Below are positions 35,567-43,069 of a stretch of DNA of 64,000 bases, piece by piece. The stretch is from the NCBI RefSeq assembly GCF_003952425.1, contig NZ_CP034449.1, forward strand, positions 1,550,001 to 1,614,000, read 5' to 3'. Each line of letters begins with the position of its first letter. Position 1 is the stretch's first letter. A model generated the notes under the pieces. The model searched no databases, was not told the origin of the DNA, and worked only from the letters and a program-made list of their open reading frames with translations. This DNA is from Mesorhizobium sp. M2A.F.Ca.ET.046.03.2.1 (GTDB taxonomy: Bacteria > Pseudomonadota > Alphaproteobacteria > Rhizobiales > Rhizobiaceae). The position numbers and the translations under genes are program-made.

Positions 35567-35669
35567 TGCATGTCGCCCAAAAGTGCGCAGCGGTTTTGGG
35601 AGAACGACATGCATCAAAACAAAGACTTAAAGCGCGTCGCGCGAATCCGCTTCGACGCGACGCGCTTTA
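35564..35669. repeat. dispersed two-hairpin repeat (copy D, inverted)
   Basis: Reverse orientation relative to copy C: TGATGCATGTCGCCC / GAACGACATGCATCA arms first, then TTAAAGCGCGTCGCG / CGACGCGCTTTAA. Its first bases TGA are the stop codon of the acidic protein gene. Confidence 0.88.
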
Positions 35670-35682
35670 AGAGCCGACCGGC

Positions 35683-36432
35683 TCAGATTTCCAGCAGCGC
35701 GTAGGGACGGCCCGTCGGCTTCGTGATGTGCATGGCGACGTTGTAGACTTTGGCGCCGCCGGGGGTCTGGCCCTCGAAAGTGCCACGGTGGGCATGGCCG
35801 TGCACGACCGCGCTCACCTTGAACCTGTCGATCGTTTCGGCAAGCCGCGACGATCCGAGGAACGGAAAGATTTCCGGCGGCTCGCCGGCGACCGTCTCCG
35901 CGATCGGCGCATAGTGAAGCACCACCAGCGTGCGCTTGGCGCGGACCTGCCGCATGGCGTTCTCGAGCCGCATCGCCTCGTTGACGCTCTCGGCCACCAT
36001 GGCCTTGATCGCGGGCTCGCCGAAAGAGCCAAGCATCCTCGGGCCGAAGCCGCCGACAAAACCCTTGACGCCGACAAAGCCGACTTCCATCACCTCCGTC
36101 GCTTGCCCATCGAGGAGATAGACACCGGCCTGGCGGAGCGTCGCCGCGATCTGGTCGACGCAGCCGGATTCGTAATCGTGGTTGCCGAGCACCGCGACCA
36201 CGGGAATGGAGCAGGCGCGCAAATCCTCCGCGAGGAGCTCGGCCTCCTTCGGCTTGCCGAGATTGGTGAGATCGCCGGTGAGCACCAGGACGTCTGCTTC
36301 TCGGGAAACCTCGCCGAACAGGTCGCGGTAGGAAGTCTGCGCATCTTCCTGAACATGCAGGTCGCCCATGGCGGCAATCTTGACCTTGCCGTTGCCGCTC
36401 GCTTTGCGGCCCGTCCTGCTTTGTTCAGCCAT
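35683..36432 (-). CDS. metallophosphoesterase (calcineurin-like)
   Basis: A 249-residue calcineurin-type phosphoesterase. Dinuclear metal motifs are in order: AAMGDLHVQ, LTGDLTNLG, LGNHDYES, and near the C-terminus VVHGHAHRGTFEG. It would hydrolyse phosphomonoesters or diesters; the substrate is unknown. ATG at 36432 gives MAEQSRTG and is preceded by GGAGAATTC; an ATG at 36447 is possible. It overlaps the end of the upstream nucleotidyltransferase gene by eight bases, so the two are co-transcribed, and may act together on RNA, DNA or nucleotides, which is speculative. Confidence 0.92.
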   Translation of the reverse strand: MAEQSRTGRKASGNGKVKIAAMGDLHVQEDAQTSYRDLFGEVSREADVLVLTGDLTNLGKPKEAELLAEDLRACSIPVVAVLGNHDYESGCVDQIAATLRQAGVYLLDGQATEVMEVGFVGVKGFVGGFGPRMLGSFGEPAIKAMVAESVNEAMRLENAMRQVRAKRTLVVLHYAPIAETVAGEPPEIFPFLGSSRLAETIDRFKVSAVVHGHAHRGTFEGQTPGGAKVYNVAMHITKPTGRPYALLEI

Positions 36433-37231
36433 CGCGGAATTCTCCAACGCCGCCGACGCCGGCGAAGCCCCATTCCTTGACGTCGATCTCGTAGTCGACC
36501 TGCGACAGAAGCCGGCCGCGACAGATCTTCATCCGCGGCGAAGGCAGTTGCCGCTGCCTGGCGAGCCGGTCGAGCAGATTGTCGAGCAGCCAGTCGGGAA
36601 TGTGGTCGCGTTCGCTGGGATAGATCCATCTGAAATTCAGCAACTGCATCAAGAGCACCTCCCAGTGGGTGTCGAGATAGGAGAGCAATCTTTGCCAGTC
36701 GATCTGCTCATGCGCCTTGAGTATGGTATGGGCGATGTCGGCGCCGTCATGCCGGCCCCTGTCCTGGATGAAGCATTTCGACCAGATAAGCTCGGTCGGG
36801 CCGATGATCCTGACCCGGCTGCCCAGCAGCTCGACCTGGCGGGCATGCTCCAGCCACTGGTCCTTGACCTGCATGGTCCCGTTGGCGGACGCAAAGATCA
36901 CGTCGAAGAAATGCGGGCCCTCGAAGACCTTGCCCAGCCAGCGGTCATCCTCGATCACGACGGCGTAGCCGATATCCTTGAAATGGGTGAGGATGCGTGG
37001 GCAATCGCCGGGCTTGCAGAAGATGTCGAGGTCCTTGGTCTGGCGCACGACACCGGTATAGGCGCTGACGGCATAGGTCCCGGCGACCAGAAAAGGAATG
37101 TCGGTGGCGGTGAGCTCGCGGATTGCACTCGTGTAGAACGCTTCCGCCTCCGCGCTCTTCAGCGTCGGCTCCGCCTTTGCATCGATAACCGGCAGCGTCG
37201 CCAGCACTCCCGGCAACTCGTCATTGGCCAT
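36425..37231 (-). CDS. nucleotidyltransferase-fold protein
   Basis: A 268-residue protein with a minimal nucleotidyltransferase fold: FLVAGTYAVSAYTGVVRQTKDLDIFC near residues 48-73 has the GxxA core and a DLDIF-type metal motif, followed by DVIFASANG. The region QVELLGSRVRIIGPTELIWSK is typical of the family that modifies or resembles antitoxin or aminoglycoside nucleotidyltransferases. ATG at 37231 gives MANDELPG after GGAGCAACGG. It is followed by the coupled metallophosphoesterase gene. Substrate unknown. Confidence 0.8.
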   Translation of the reverse strand: MANDELPGVLATLPVIDAKAEPTLKSAEAEAFYTSAIRELTATDIPFLVAGTYAVSAYTGVVRQTKDLDIFCKPGDCPRILTHFKDIGYAVVIEDDRWLGKVFEGPHFFDVIFASANGTMQVKDQWLEHARQVELLGSRVRIIGPTELIWSKCFIQDRGRHDGADIAHTILKAHEQIDWQRLLSYLDTHWEVLLMQLLNFRWIYPSERDHIPDWLLDNLLDRLARQRQLPSPRMKICRGRLLSQVDYEIDVKEWGFAGVGGVGEFRDG

Positions 37232-37275
37232 CAACCGTTGCTCCGGCTTTCGATCTTCATTCCCATGTTTCGGTA

Positions 37276-37300
37276 AACAGCGGCAGACCGACGTTGTTCC
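37276..37300 (-). promoter_or_regulatory. EcfG-type promoter, nucleotidyltransferase operon
   Basis: GGAAC (37296-37300), 16-base spacer and TGTT (37276-37279) on the minus strand, 44 bases before the ATG at 37231. Confidence 0.55.
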
Positions 37301-37344
37301 GCGCTTGACGTCACGCTTCGACGAGCTTCGCCAGGACAGAGGCG

Positions 37345-37506
37345 CTAGTCGCCTTCGTCCCGGTACAGACGCTGGGTTGCCCGGTCGCTCTCGCGCCGCT
37401 CTGCCGGTCCGCGGCGGCGGCGGGTAAGGAGAACGTAGACGATCACGAGCATGAGAATGAGGGGACCGCCCGCGACGACGATGAACCACAAGTCGGTGCC
37501 TGACAT
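37345..37506 (-). CDS. small single-pass membrane protein
   Basis: A 53-residue protein: MSGTDLWFIVVAGGPLILML begins one transmembrane helix at residues 7-29, followed by a basic, hydrophilic tail (TRRRRGPAERRES). ATG at 37506 follows GGAAGGAAGATC; upstream in-frame starts have no support. No family was recognised. An EcfG-type promoter lies 60 bases upstream, in line with other small stress-type membrane proteins nearby. Confidence 0.7.
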   Translation of the reverse strand: MSGTDLWFIVVAGGPLILMLVIVYVLLTRRRRGPAERRESDRATQRLYRDEGD

Positions 37507-37566
37507 TGATCTTCCTTCCCGGACTGAAGGCTGTGCTCCCGCAAGCAGAGGCGCCGGTGGTGCGCT

Positions 37567-37591
37567 AACCGGTGAAAGGTTCAAATGTTCC
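37567..37591 (-). promoter_or_regulatory. EcfG-type promoter, small membrane protein
   Basis: GGAAC (37587-37591), 16 bases, GGTT (37567-37570) on the minus strand, 60 bases upstream of the ATG at 37506. Confidence 0.62.
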
Positions 37592-37597
37592 GCTTTC

Positions 37598-37623
37598 GGA
37601 ACGGAGACCGCACATCAGTCGTT
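37598..37623 (+). promoter_or_regulatory. possible EcfG-type promoter with 17-base spacer
   Basis: GGAAC (37598-37602), 17 bases, CGTT (37620-37623), 200 bases upstream of the DUF982 remnant. Its distance makes it the weakest of the set. Confidence 0.4.
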
Positions 37624-37822
37624 GGTGGCTTGAACACGCTGGCAGCTCGCCTGACCCCGTAGGGATGAAGCCCGACCTGCGTTTTCGTCCGTGACACAGG
37701 ATTGCAGGCCGGGCCTGGCCTAAGTGAGGGACAAAGGCCAACCTATGTTGCACGATGATTGCGCCGCCGCCTTAACATAGGTTGTTGATGGCGGCGGGGA
37801 TTGAGCGCTTCTCTTTGGGCGA

Positions 37823-38070
37823 ATGGTCAGCGGTAAAGCGATCATGCGCTCAAAACGCATCAAACGTTTTCGCAAACCGGTAATCGTGCAGCCCGGCCGG
37901 ATCGATCGTGATCGGGTGGTGGTCACTGTGCTGGATGCGGCCGACGTCCTTCTGCATACCTGGCCGAAGCCCAACTCCCGCGCCCGGCATCACGCCATCA
38001 GGGCGTGGCGCGCCAGGCTTTCGTAGACGCCGCAAAGGACGCCAGGATTTTCCTGGGCGACCAAGCCTGA
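37823..38070 (+). pseudogene. DUF982 family protein, internally deleted and frameshifted
   Basis: The first part matches the small rhizobial DUF982 family: FRKPVIVQPGRIDRDRVVV, VLDAADVLLHTWPKP, ARHHAIRAW. The expected middle helix (about ten residues) is missing, and the rest resumes in another frame as ARQAFVDAAKDARIFLGDQA ending TGA at 38068-38070. The original frame stops at 38026. Intact members of about 80-90 residues are common in many copies in rhizobia; their function is unknown. A deletion that also shifts frame explains both changes. Confidence 0.78.
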
Positions 38071-38072
38071 CG

Positions 38073-38300
38073 CTATTTCTGGCCGCGCGCTTCTGGCCGG
38101 GTGCCTTGAGCACTTTGCCAAGGCGGATCAAGGCTTCTGTCTCGCCCGATCTTGGCCAGCAACTGTCGGGACTGCTGCAGCAAAATCCGACTTCTGGCGA
38201 TAGCGGAACCGGTTTCGCCGATCAGACGCTCCGCGCGTCGCCGGGTTTGGAGAAGATGTTCCAGGTCGAGCTGGATGCGAGGCGAGCGCAGATCATCCAT
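38073..38300 (-). CDS. small hypothetical protein
   Basis: A 75-residue, mainly helical hydrophilic frame beginning MDDLRSPRIQLDLEHLL, with RRRAERLIGETGSAIARSR and a basic tail. No domain was recognised. A GGAAC-N16-TGTT site ends only seven bases upstream of the ATG at 38300, so the message would be nearly leaderless. A longer in-frame start at 38345 crosses the promoter and was rejected. Opposite-strand frames show no family similarity. Confidence 0.45.
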   Translation of the reverse strand: MDDLRSPRIQLDLEHLLQTRRRAERLIGETGSAIARSRILLQQSRQLLAKIGRDRSLDPPWQSAQGTRPEARGQK

Positions 38301-38307
38301 GATGCCG

Positions 38308-38332
38308 AACACCGGGGGAAGCCGCATGTTCC
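38308..38332 (-). promoter_or_regulatory. EcfG-type promoter, small hypothetical protein
   Basis: GGAAC (38328-38332), 16 bases, TGTT (38308-38311) on the minus strand. Confidence 0.48.
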
Positions 38333-38479
38333 CTTCAGCCGCCAAACCGCTCCAGCGCTGCCATGATAACTCTCAGCGGCCGATGCAGCTCAGGGCGGAC
38401 AAGAGCGGCGCACATCAGGTACCACCTGCGCCTGTTTGCCCGCTGGCCGGGTGCTGCAACGCTTGCTTGACGGCTTCAA

Positions 38480-38629
38480 TCAACGCCGGCGGGCAGGTTG
38501 GCCTTCGTAGAGATCTTCGTAAAGCGAGCGGACTATGTCCTCTATCGACACGGACGGATCGGACTGCACGAGCTCGCGCGCAACAGCCTTGATGTCGGAA
38601 AAGTCATAGCCATTGGCAGCGGAGACCAT
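38480..38629 (-). CDS. small acidic protein, 49 residues
   Basis: A short frame translating to MVSAANGYDFSDIKAVAREL followed by VQSDPSVSIEDIVRSLYEDL and a basic end. The amphipathic helix pattern (DIKAVARELV, IEDIVRSLYEDLYEG) and coding-like third-position GC support a real gene. A weak AAGAGAAC site precedes the ATG. No family is recognised. It lies in a stretch otherwise lacking genes, upstream of a terminator on the other strand. Confidence 0.5.
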   Translation of the reverse strand: MVSAANGYDFSDIKAVARELVQSDPSVSIEDIVRSLYEDLYEGQPARRR

Positions 38630-38749
38630 TTTGTTCTCTTGTTGCTTGGCTGAGCGCCTCGCGGGCGTCCCCAGGCGCCACTCAACCGGGTCCGCCGGGT
38701 GACGCTGAAGATATCTGCGCCCGGCTCAGGTCCCCGACAATAACGCAGG

Positions 38750-38870
38750 TTAAAGCGACTCTTTCCGGGCTCGGATAAATTTCAACCCTGGCTTACAAGA
38801 CGGTGGCAACCGAAGAGAGCCGGAGGGCCCGCCTAACTCTACCCCCAGGCGAGGCGGGCCCTTTTTGCGA
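38750..38870 (+). ncRNA. candidate small RNA ending at a strong terminator
   Basis: No reading frame explains the sequence before the perfect terminator at 38824-38866. GGCTTACAAGACGGTGGCAACC and AGAGAGCCGGAGG upstream look structured. The 5' end is a guess, and no named family is recognised. Confidence 0.35.
38824..38866 (+). terminator. rho-independent terminator
   Basis: AGGGCCCGCCT (38824-38834) pairs perfectly with AGGCGGGCCCT (38852-38862), 17-base loop, followed by TTTT. The orientation is rightward only. No coding gene ends here on the plus strand, so it may end a small RNA. Confidence 0.85.
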
Positions 38871-38999
38871 TCGGGGTCTTGACCGCGCCCAAGCTTCCAA
38901 AGAATTTCCGCCTCCCTCGCATGGGTTAATGCGTGGCGAGGCAGGGCGCAATTATCAAATGCAAACATAACAAAAGCGCGGCTAAGGGAAGGTTGCGGC

Positions 39000-39218
39000 G
39001 TGATCAAATATTATCCTGTGCGGCTGAACGAGCTTATAGAACACTACATGGAAACGCGTTCCTCGCAGCGCACGCCGGTGTCGGTCGCCGCGGCCACGAG
39101 GGCCATCTTGACCGTCATGCCGGATTGCTCGGTCGAGAGGCCGCAATTGAGCAACATGATTGCGCGATCGGCCGTCAGGCATGGTTACGCCGTGAGCTTC
39201 GATTTGACGGCCATCTAG
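39000..39218 (+). CDS. small hypothetical protein, 72 residues
   Basis: A GTG-started frame after AAGGGAAGG: MIKYYPVRLNELIEHYMETR, then SVAAATRAILTVMPDCSVERP and ARSAVRHGYAVSFDL. The composition is that of a compact soluble domain, with a helical N-terminus. No family is recognised. It is convergent with the response regulator gene 14 bases downstream. The SD spacing and lack of a better frame support it. Confidence 0.6.
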   Translation: MIKYYPVRLNELIEHYMETRSSQRTPVSVAAATRAILTVMPDCSVERPQLSNMIARSAVRHGYAVSFDLTAI

Positions 39219-39232
39219 TCCGCACCAACCCA

Positions 39233-39622
39233 TTATCGATCGCAAGGGATCGGCAGCGACTCGCGCGTCATGTCCACAATGTGGTGCGCCAGTTCCGTTG
39301 CGTCGCAAGGTTTTTCGAACCTGCGAATCTCAGCAAAGCGTGGGGGGATGGCAGCGGCGTCATAGCCGGTGGCGAACACAAACGGAAGCCGCCTTTCCAG
39401 CAGCGCGTCCGCCACGGCAAAGTCGATGCCACCGGCCAGATCGAGATCAAGTATGGCGGCGTCGACGCAATCCAGGTCAAGGGAGTTCAAGGCCTTGTCA
39501 CGGGTCGCGAAGGGTCCGATGACCGTCAGCCCGAGCCCCAAGAGGGCTTTTGTGATATCCTCAGCCAGAAAATACTCGTCTTCCATGACCAGAACACGAG
39601 CGCCGGCGAATTTCTCGTTCAT
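39233..39622 (-). CDS. single-domain response regulator (FATGY motif)
   Basis: A 129-residue receiver domain. Acidic pocket VMEDEYFLAEDI, phospho-acceptor Asp in ILDLDLAGG, PFVFATGYDAA with the conserved Thr in the FATG-Y motif, and Lys in FEKPCDATEL. The lack of an output domain and the FATGY motif match the single-domain regulators that modulate the general stress response in alphaproteobacteria. ATG at 39622 follows GGGAGGCTTGCC; an ATG at 39646 is possible. It is divergent from the Crp/Fnr-HWE kinase operon, and the shared promoter holds TTAACATAGGT. Confidence 0.9.
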   Translation of the reverse strand: MNEKFAGARVLVMEDEYFLAEDITKALLGLGLTVIGPFATRDKALNSLDLDCVDAAILDLDLAGGIDFAVADALLERRLPFVFATGYDAAAIPPRFAEIRRFEKPCDATELAHHIVDMTRESLPIPCDR

Positions 39623-39729
39623 GGCAAGCCTCCCGAGCGGAGTCATTTGGACCGTCTTACGCGGTCCGACATTAACATAGGTAAGGTCGCCGCCGCATCA
39701 TTGTGTGTATCACGGGAAAGAGGACTGGG

Positions 39730-40473
39730 ATGAGGCGACCTCTGATCCGCAAGCTTGAGAAATTCACGCGGCTTTCGCAGGCCGACAAGGAGATGCTGGT
39801 CAGAATTGCGGCGCAACGCGTCCGACGCTTCGCCGCGCGCGAAGACATCATCCACGAAGGCGAGAAACCTGAGTTCATCAACCTGATCAACGAGGGCTGG
39901 GCCTGCCGCTATAAGACCCTCGAGGACGGGCGGCGGCAAATCATTGCTTTCTTCCTCCCCGGCGATCTCTGTGACCTCAACGTCTTCATCCTGAAAGAAA
40001 TGGACCACTCGATCGGCGCCATCACGCCAGTCGCGGTCTCGGAGATTTCGCGCGCCGCCTTCGACGAGATGATGATCGGACATCCGCGCATCACTCAGGC
40101 TCTGTGGTGGGAATCGCTGGTCGCGGCGGCGATCCAGCGCGAGTGGACAGTCAACCTCGGCCAGCGCGATGCGCTCGAGCGGATGGCGCATCTGTTGTGC
40201 GAGCTGTTCATCCGGCTGGAGGCCGCCGGCTGCACAAGCGACAGCAGTTGCGAATTCCCGTTGACGCAGACGGAACTGGGCGAGACGCTGGGCATGTCGA
40301 CGGTTCACGTCAATCGCACGCTGCAGGAGCTGCGCGCCTCGAACCTCATCGTGCTGAAGGACAGGACGCTGACCATTCCCAACCTCCAGGCACTGCAGGA
40401 TGTCGCGCTGTTCAATCCCAATTATCTGCATCTCGATCGCGAGGGCAGGCATCTCGACGCCAACGAGGAGTGA
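39730..40473 (+). CDS. Crp/Fnr family transcriptional regulator
   Basis: A 247-residue regulator. Residues 20-140 form a cyclic-nucleotide-binding-like sensor domain (FAAREDIIHEGEKPEFI, IAFFLPGDLCDLNVFIL), and the C-terminal winged helix has FPLTQTELGETLGMSTVHVNRTLQELR as recognition region. It lacks an N-terminal Cys cluster, so it is not an FNR-type iron-sulfur sensor. ATG at 39730 follows GAGGACTGGG; 39703 is also possible. It overlaps the HWE kinase start, so the two are coupled. Confidence 0.92.
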   Translation: MRRPLIRKLEKFTRLSQADKEMLVRIAAQRVRRFAAREDIIHEGEKPEFINLINEGWACRYKTLEDGRRQIIAFFLPGDLCDLNVFILKEMDHSIGAITPVAVSEISRAAFDEMMIGHPRITQALWWESLVAAAIQREWTVNLGQRDALERMAHLLCELFIRLEAAGCTSDSSCEFPLTQTELGETLGMSTVHVNRTLQELRASNLIVLKDRTLTIPNLQALQDVALFNPNYLHLDREGRHLDANEE

Positions 40474-41561
40474 TGTCCAAGGGCCCGCCCAACAAGCCGC
40501 TTGAACGCGGTCTGGCAGATGTCAAGACGGCCTTGCGCGGGCATGGGCGCGCCGAAGCCCGGCTGCGTGAGAGCGACGAGACCCTGCGGGATTTCGCCGA
40601 AGCCGCCTCGGATGTGCTCTGGGCCCGCAATGCCGACACGCTGCAGTGGGAATACCTGACGCCGGCCTTCGACGCCATTTACGGGATGAGCCGCCAAAAG
40701 GCCCTGGCCGGCGACAATTTCGCCACCTGGATCGAACTTATCGTGCCCAAGGATCGCGAGCATGTGCTGGGCCAGATCGCGCGCATACGCGACGGCGAAC
40801 GCGCAACCTTCGAATACCGCATCTGCCGGCCGGCCGACAGCGAGATACGCTGGCTGCGCGATTCCGGCTTTCCGATGCGCGATGAGGCTGGAAAGGTCGC
40901 CCATATCGGCGGCGTCGGCCAGGACATCACGCGCCGGAAGCAAGCCGAGGAACAGCAGCAGGCTCGCTTCGCCGAGTTGCAGCATCATATGCGCAACACG
41001 CTGGCCGTGATCCGCTCGATCGTGCGGCGTACGATGGAGAAAAGCGAATCCCTGGACGAAGCCGCGGCTCACCTGGAAGGGCGCATCAACGCTTTCGCCC
41101 GCGTGCAGGCGGCGATCACACGCCGTCCGTCGATCGAGATCAACCTGGCATTAATCGTCGCCGAGGAATTGCGCGCCGCCGGGGGCCGGGAGGGCGATAA
41201 CCTGACGATCGAGGGGCCGCCATTGACGCTCGCCCCCAAGGCTGCCGAGACGATGGGCTTGGCCATCCACGAACTGGCGACGAACGCGTTGAAATACGGG
41301 GCGCTTGCCAGCTCCAACCGGGCTGGCCGCATCGACATCGGATGGCGTTTGGAGGAAGATCTGCTCCGCTTCGTCTGGGCTGAAAGCGGTGTTGACGATT
41401 TGGAGCAGACCGAGCGACGAGGCTTCGGTTTCGAGGTGCTCGAGCGGACCTTGCCTTACGAGCTCGGAGCGACGGTGGAGTTGCGGTTCGCTCCGAGCGG
41501 TCTCAATTTCACGGCTGCCGTCCCGCTTCGCGCCATTAGAGCAATTGCAGGAAAAGTGTGA
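40473..41561 (+). CDS. PAS-domain HWE histidine kinase
   Basis: A 362-residue soluble kinase. A PAS/PAC domain covers about residues 40-155 (WARNADTLQWEYLTPAF, GGVGQDITRRKQAEEQ). The HWE kinase domain follows: phospho-acceptor His in ELQHHMRNTLAVIRSI, the N-box ETMGLAIHELATNALKYGAL, and the defining W-x-E in RFVWAESGV. HWE kinases commonly feed the general stress response. It overlaps the Crp/Fnr gene (TGATG). The last residues (IAGKV, TGA) are encoded within a repeat element. Confidence 0.93.
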   Translation: MSKGPPNKPLERGLADVKTALRGHGRAEARLRESDETLRDFAEAASDVLWARNADTLQWEYLTPAFDAIYGMSRQKALAGDNFATWIELIVPKDREHVLGQIARIRDGERATFEYRICRPADSEIRWLRDSGFPMRDEAGKVAHIGGVGQDITRRKQAEEQQQARFAELQHHMRNTLAVIRSIVRRTMEKSESLDEAAAHLEGRINAFARVQAAITRRPSIEINLALIVAEELRAAGGREGDNLTIEGPPLTLAPKAAETMGLAIHELATNALKYGALASSNRAGRIDIGWRLEEDLLRFVWAESGVDDLEQTERRGFGFEVLERTLPYELGATVELRFAPSGLNFTAAVPLRAIRAIAGKV

Positions 41562-41638
41562 GCGGCTTCCGCTGGAAATTGCGAGAAAACAAAGAGATAG
41601 AGTGGTTCGCCGCTTCGGTGAAGCGGCGAACCACTCTA
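41538..41638. repeat. second interspersed repeat with long perfect hairpin
   Basis: AGAGCAATTGCAGGAAAAGT begins a sequence of a type common between genes in Rhizobiales, followed by CAAAGAGATAGAG. It ends in a perfect 19-bp stem, 41598-41616 with 41620-41638, around a three-base loop. It contains the kinase stop codon (41559-41561) and abuts copy E. Confidence 0.75.
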
Positions 41639-41740
41639 AAGCCGTCGCAATCTTTCAGATTCGCTCCATGCGCTTTAGGTTTTTGACTTACGCAGGTCTT
41701 TATCCCGAAACCGGTTCCCACTTTCGGGAGACATGCTTTA
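41637..41740. repeat. dispersed two-hairpin repeat (copy E)
   Basis: Same as copies B and F: CGTCGCAATCTTTCAGATTCG, CATGCGCTTTAGG, CTTTATCCCGAAACCGGTTC and GGGAGACATGCTTTA. Its last bases supply the TAA stop (41738-41740) of the leftward membrane-protein gene. Confidence 0.88.
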
Positions 41741-42673
41741 GCCGACAGCGGTCGTAACCGTCCGGGAGTCGCTGCGCAAATAGCCCGCCTCGTCTTCGTC
41801 TCTTTGCCTGCCGCCTAGCGCTGCCGCGACCGCAGCAATGAACGCGCCAATCACCAGCGACAGCGCGCCAACCAGTGCAGCGGCGGCGCTCGCCTTGCGG
41901 GCCTTGTCGGCGGCTGCCTTGGCTTTGTTCTTGGCGTCCTCGGCACGCGCCAGGACCTCGTCGACCCGCTTCTGCGCCTCCGCCTGGGGAAGGCCCGTGC
42001 GGGATGCCACGAGTTGGGCAAGATAGGCCTTGTCATCCGCGCTCATTTCGCCGTTCGCAGCGCTGATTGTCAGTATGCGCGCGGCCTGTGCCGCGGCGTC
42101 CGCGTTGTTTTGGGGCGTTGCCGCCGCTGTAGGCGCGGCCGCGTTGCCGGCCGGCCGGAAGAGCGCGTCCACGAAATAGCCGGCGAGATCGTTAGCGGAC
42201 GGATTTTGCGCCGACGAAGCCTGCGAAGCCGCACCGGCGGCCGCGCCGCTCAGCAAACCAGTCGTCGCCTGGGCGCCCGTCCCCGCAATTCCGGAGACCG
42301 CCGAGCCGAGGACCGTGGCCACGAGCAGCGTAGCCAGGGCCCAGGCCAGGAACCCATGCGCGGTGTCGCGGAAATACACCTCGTCGGTATGCACGTTGAC
42401 CCACTTCGTGCGGAGCCGCCCGGCGACATAGCCGCCTAACGCAGATGACAGCCATTGCACGATAACGAGCCAGACCGCGGTCGACACCGCAAATGTCGTC
42501 AGGGAAGGGCTACCCCATGGCGACATCATCGCCAAGCCGAGTCCGGAACCGACAAGCATGAGGATGACGGTCAAGGTGGCTGCCGCAAAAGCGCCGGCCA
42601 CGATCGGCCCCCAATTGACGGCGGAGGATGATGTCTCAATCGTTGCCGGTTCGTCGGCCGGGGAAAAGGTCAT
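41738..42673 (-). CDS. multi-pass membrane protein, putative stress-associated
   Basis: A 311-residue inner-membrane protein. About four transmembrane segments: residues 22-50 (GPIVAGAFAAATLTVILMLV), 60-85, 108-132 and 258-285 (AAALVGALSLVIGAFIAAVA). Between the third and last is an Ala/Gln/Asn-rich, partly helical region (EDAKNKAKAAADKARKA). This layout is seen in proteins annotated as hypothetical or PhnA-like in rhizobia. Its stop lies inside repeat copy E. It lies nine bases downstream of the tiny gene at 42683, so both probably share a transcript. Function unknown. Confidence 0.8.
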   Translation of the reverse strand: MTFSPADEPATIETSSSAVNWGPIVAGAFAAATLTVILMLVGSGLGLAMMSPWGSPSLTTFAVSTAVWLVIVQWLSSALGGYVAGRLRTKWVNVHTDEVYFRDTAHGFLAWALATLLVATVLGSAVSGIAGTGAQATTGLLSGAAAGAASQASSAQNPSANDLAGYFVDALFRPAGNAAAPTAAATPQNNADAAAQAARILTISAANGEMSADDKAYLAQLVASRTGLPQAEAQKRVDEVLARAEDAKNKAKAAADKARKASAAAALVGALSLVIGAFIAAVAAALGGRQRDEDEAGYLRSDSRTVTTAVG

Positions 42674-42682
42674 CGTGGGCTC

Positions 42683-42760
42683 CTAACGTGCAAAAAGCAT
42701 CAAAAGGATGATGATCGGAATTGGAACGCCGAGCAGCCAGAGCAGAATACCTCGTCCCAT
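42683..42760 (-). CDS. tiny membrane peptide, 25 residues
   Basis: ATG at 42760 is preceded by TAGGAGGACGAA, a strong ribosome binding site. The product is MGRGILLWLLGVPIPIIILL followed by MLFAR: one hydrophobic helix with a Pro kink. Similar very short peptides occur in other rhizobia next to membrane or stress genes (recalled from memory). It lies immediately upstream of the membrane-protein gene at 42673, so it may be a small partner or a leader peptide. Too short for ordinary gene finders. Confidence 0.72.
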   Translation of the reverse strand: MGRGILLWLLGVPIPIIILLMLFAR

Positions 42761-43069
42761 TTCGTCCTCCTATAAGTAGTGTTTGAATTCTTGTATTTAA
42801 TTCCTGGATCTCGCTTTCGTTCCGCCTGATCTACTTCTTTCAATCAGCTGTTAAACTCAGGGCCTGACGCAAACGCCATCACGGCCCACAAATCTTGGAC
42901 CGACCGAAGGCTCGCCCGCAAAGGGGGTGAACGGGCGAGCCTTTCGATAGGACGCCTGCCCAAGACCGCGCATTCGGGACGCGGAACGCGCCGGCGCCGA
43001 CCGAACTAAGAAAGTAGCGAGATGTTCCGAACGAAAAGCAGTCTGCTGGTCGGGGGCGCCGCCTCTCCG
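42761..43069. other. intergenic region with a terminator-like hairpin
   Basis: 309 bases between the tiny gene (leftward) and the isochorismatase gene (leftward). Contains the leader of the tiny gene and the hairpin at 42908-42942. A GGAAC at about 42819 on the minus strand lacks an NGTT at the right spacing. No gene was seen. Confidence 0.5.
42908..42942 (-). terminator. terminator-like hairpin
   Basis: AGGCTCGCCCG (42908-42918) pairs with CGGGCGAGCCT (42932-42942) around a 13-base loop. The T-run is weak on both sides. It is downstream of the isochorismatase gene and probably ends that leftward transcript. Confidence 0.55.

Larger units (their letters stand above)
37507..37822. other. intergenic region with promoters and an inverted repeat
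   Basis: 316 bases between the small membrane gene and the DUF982 remnant. It holds the leftward EcfG-type site at 37567-37591, a weaker rightward one at 37598-37623, and a perfect inverted repeat AACCTATGTT / AACATAGGTT at 37740-37749 and 37774-37783. No gene was seen. Confidence 0.6.

Noticed and set aside
42810..42840. EcfG-type promoter for the tiny membrane peptide
   Set aside because: GGAAC is present on the minus strand, but no NGTT lies 16 or 17 bases downstream.
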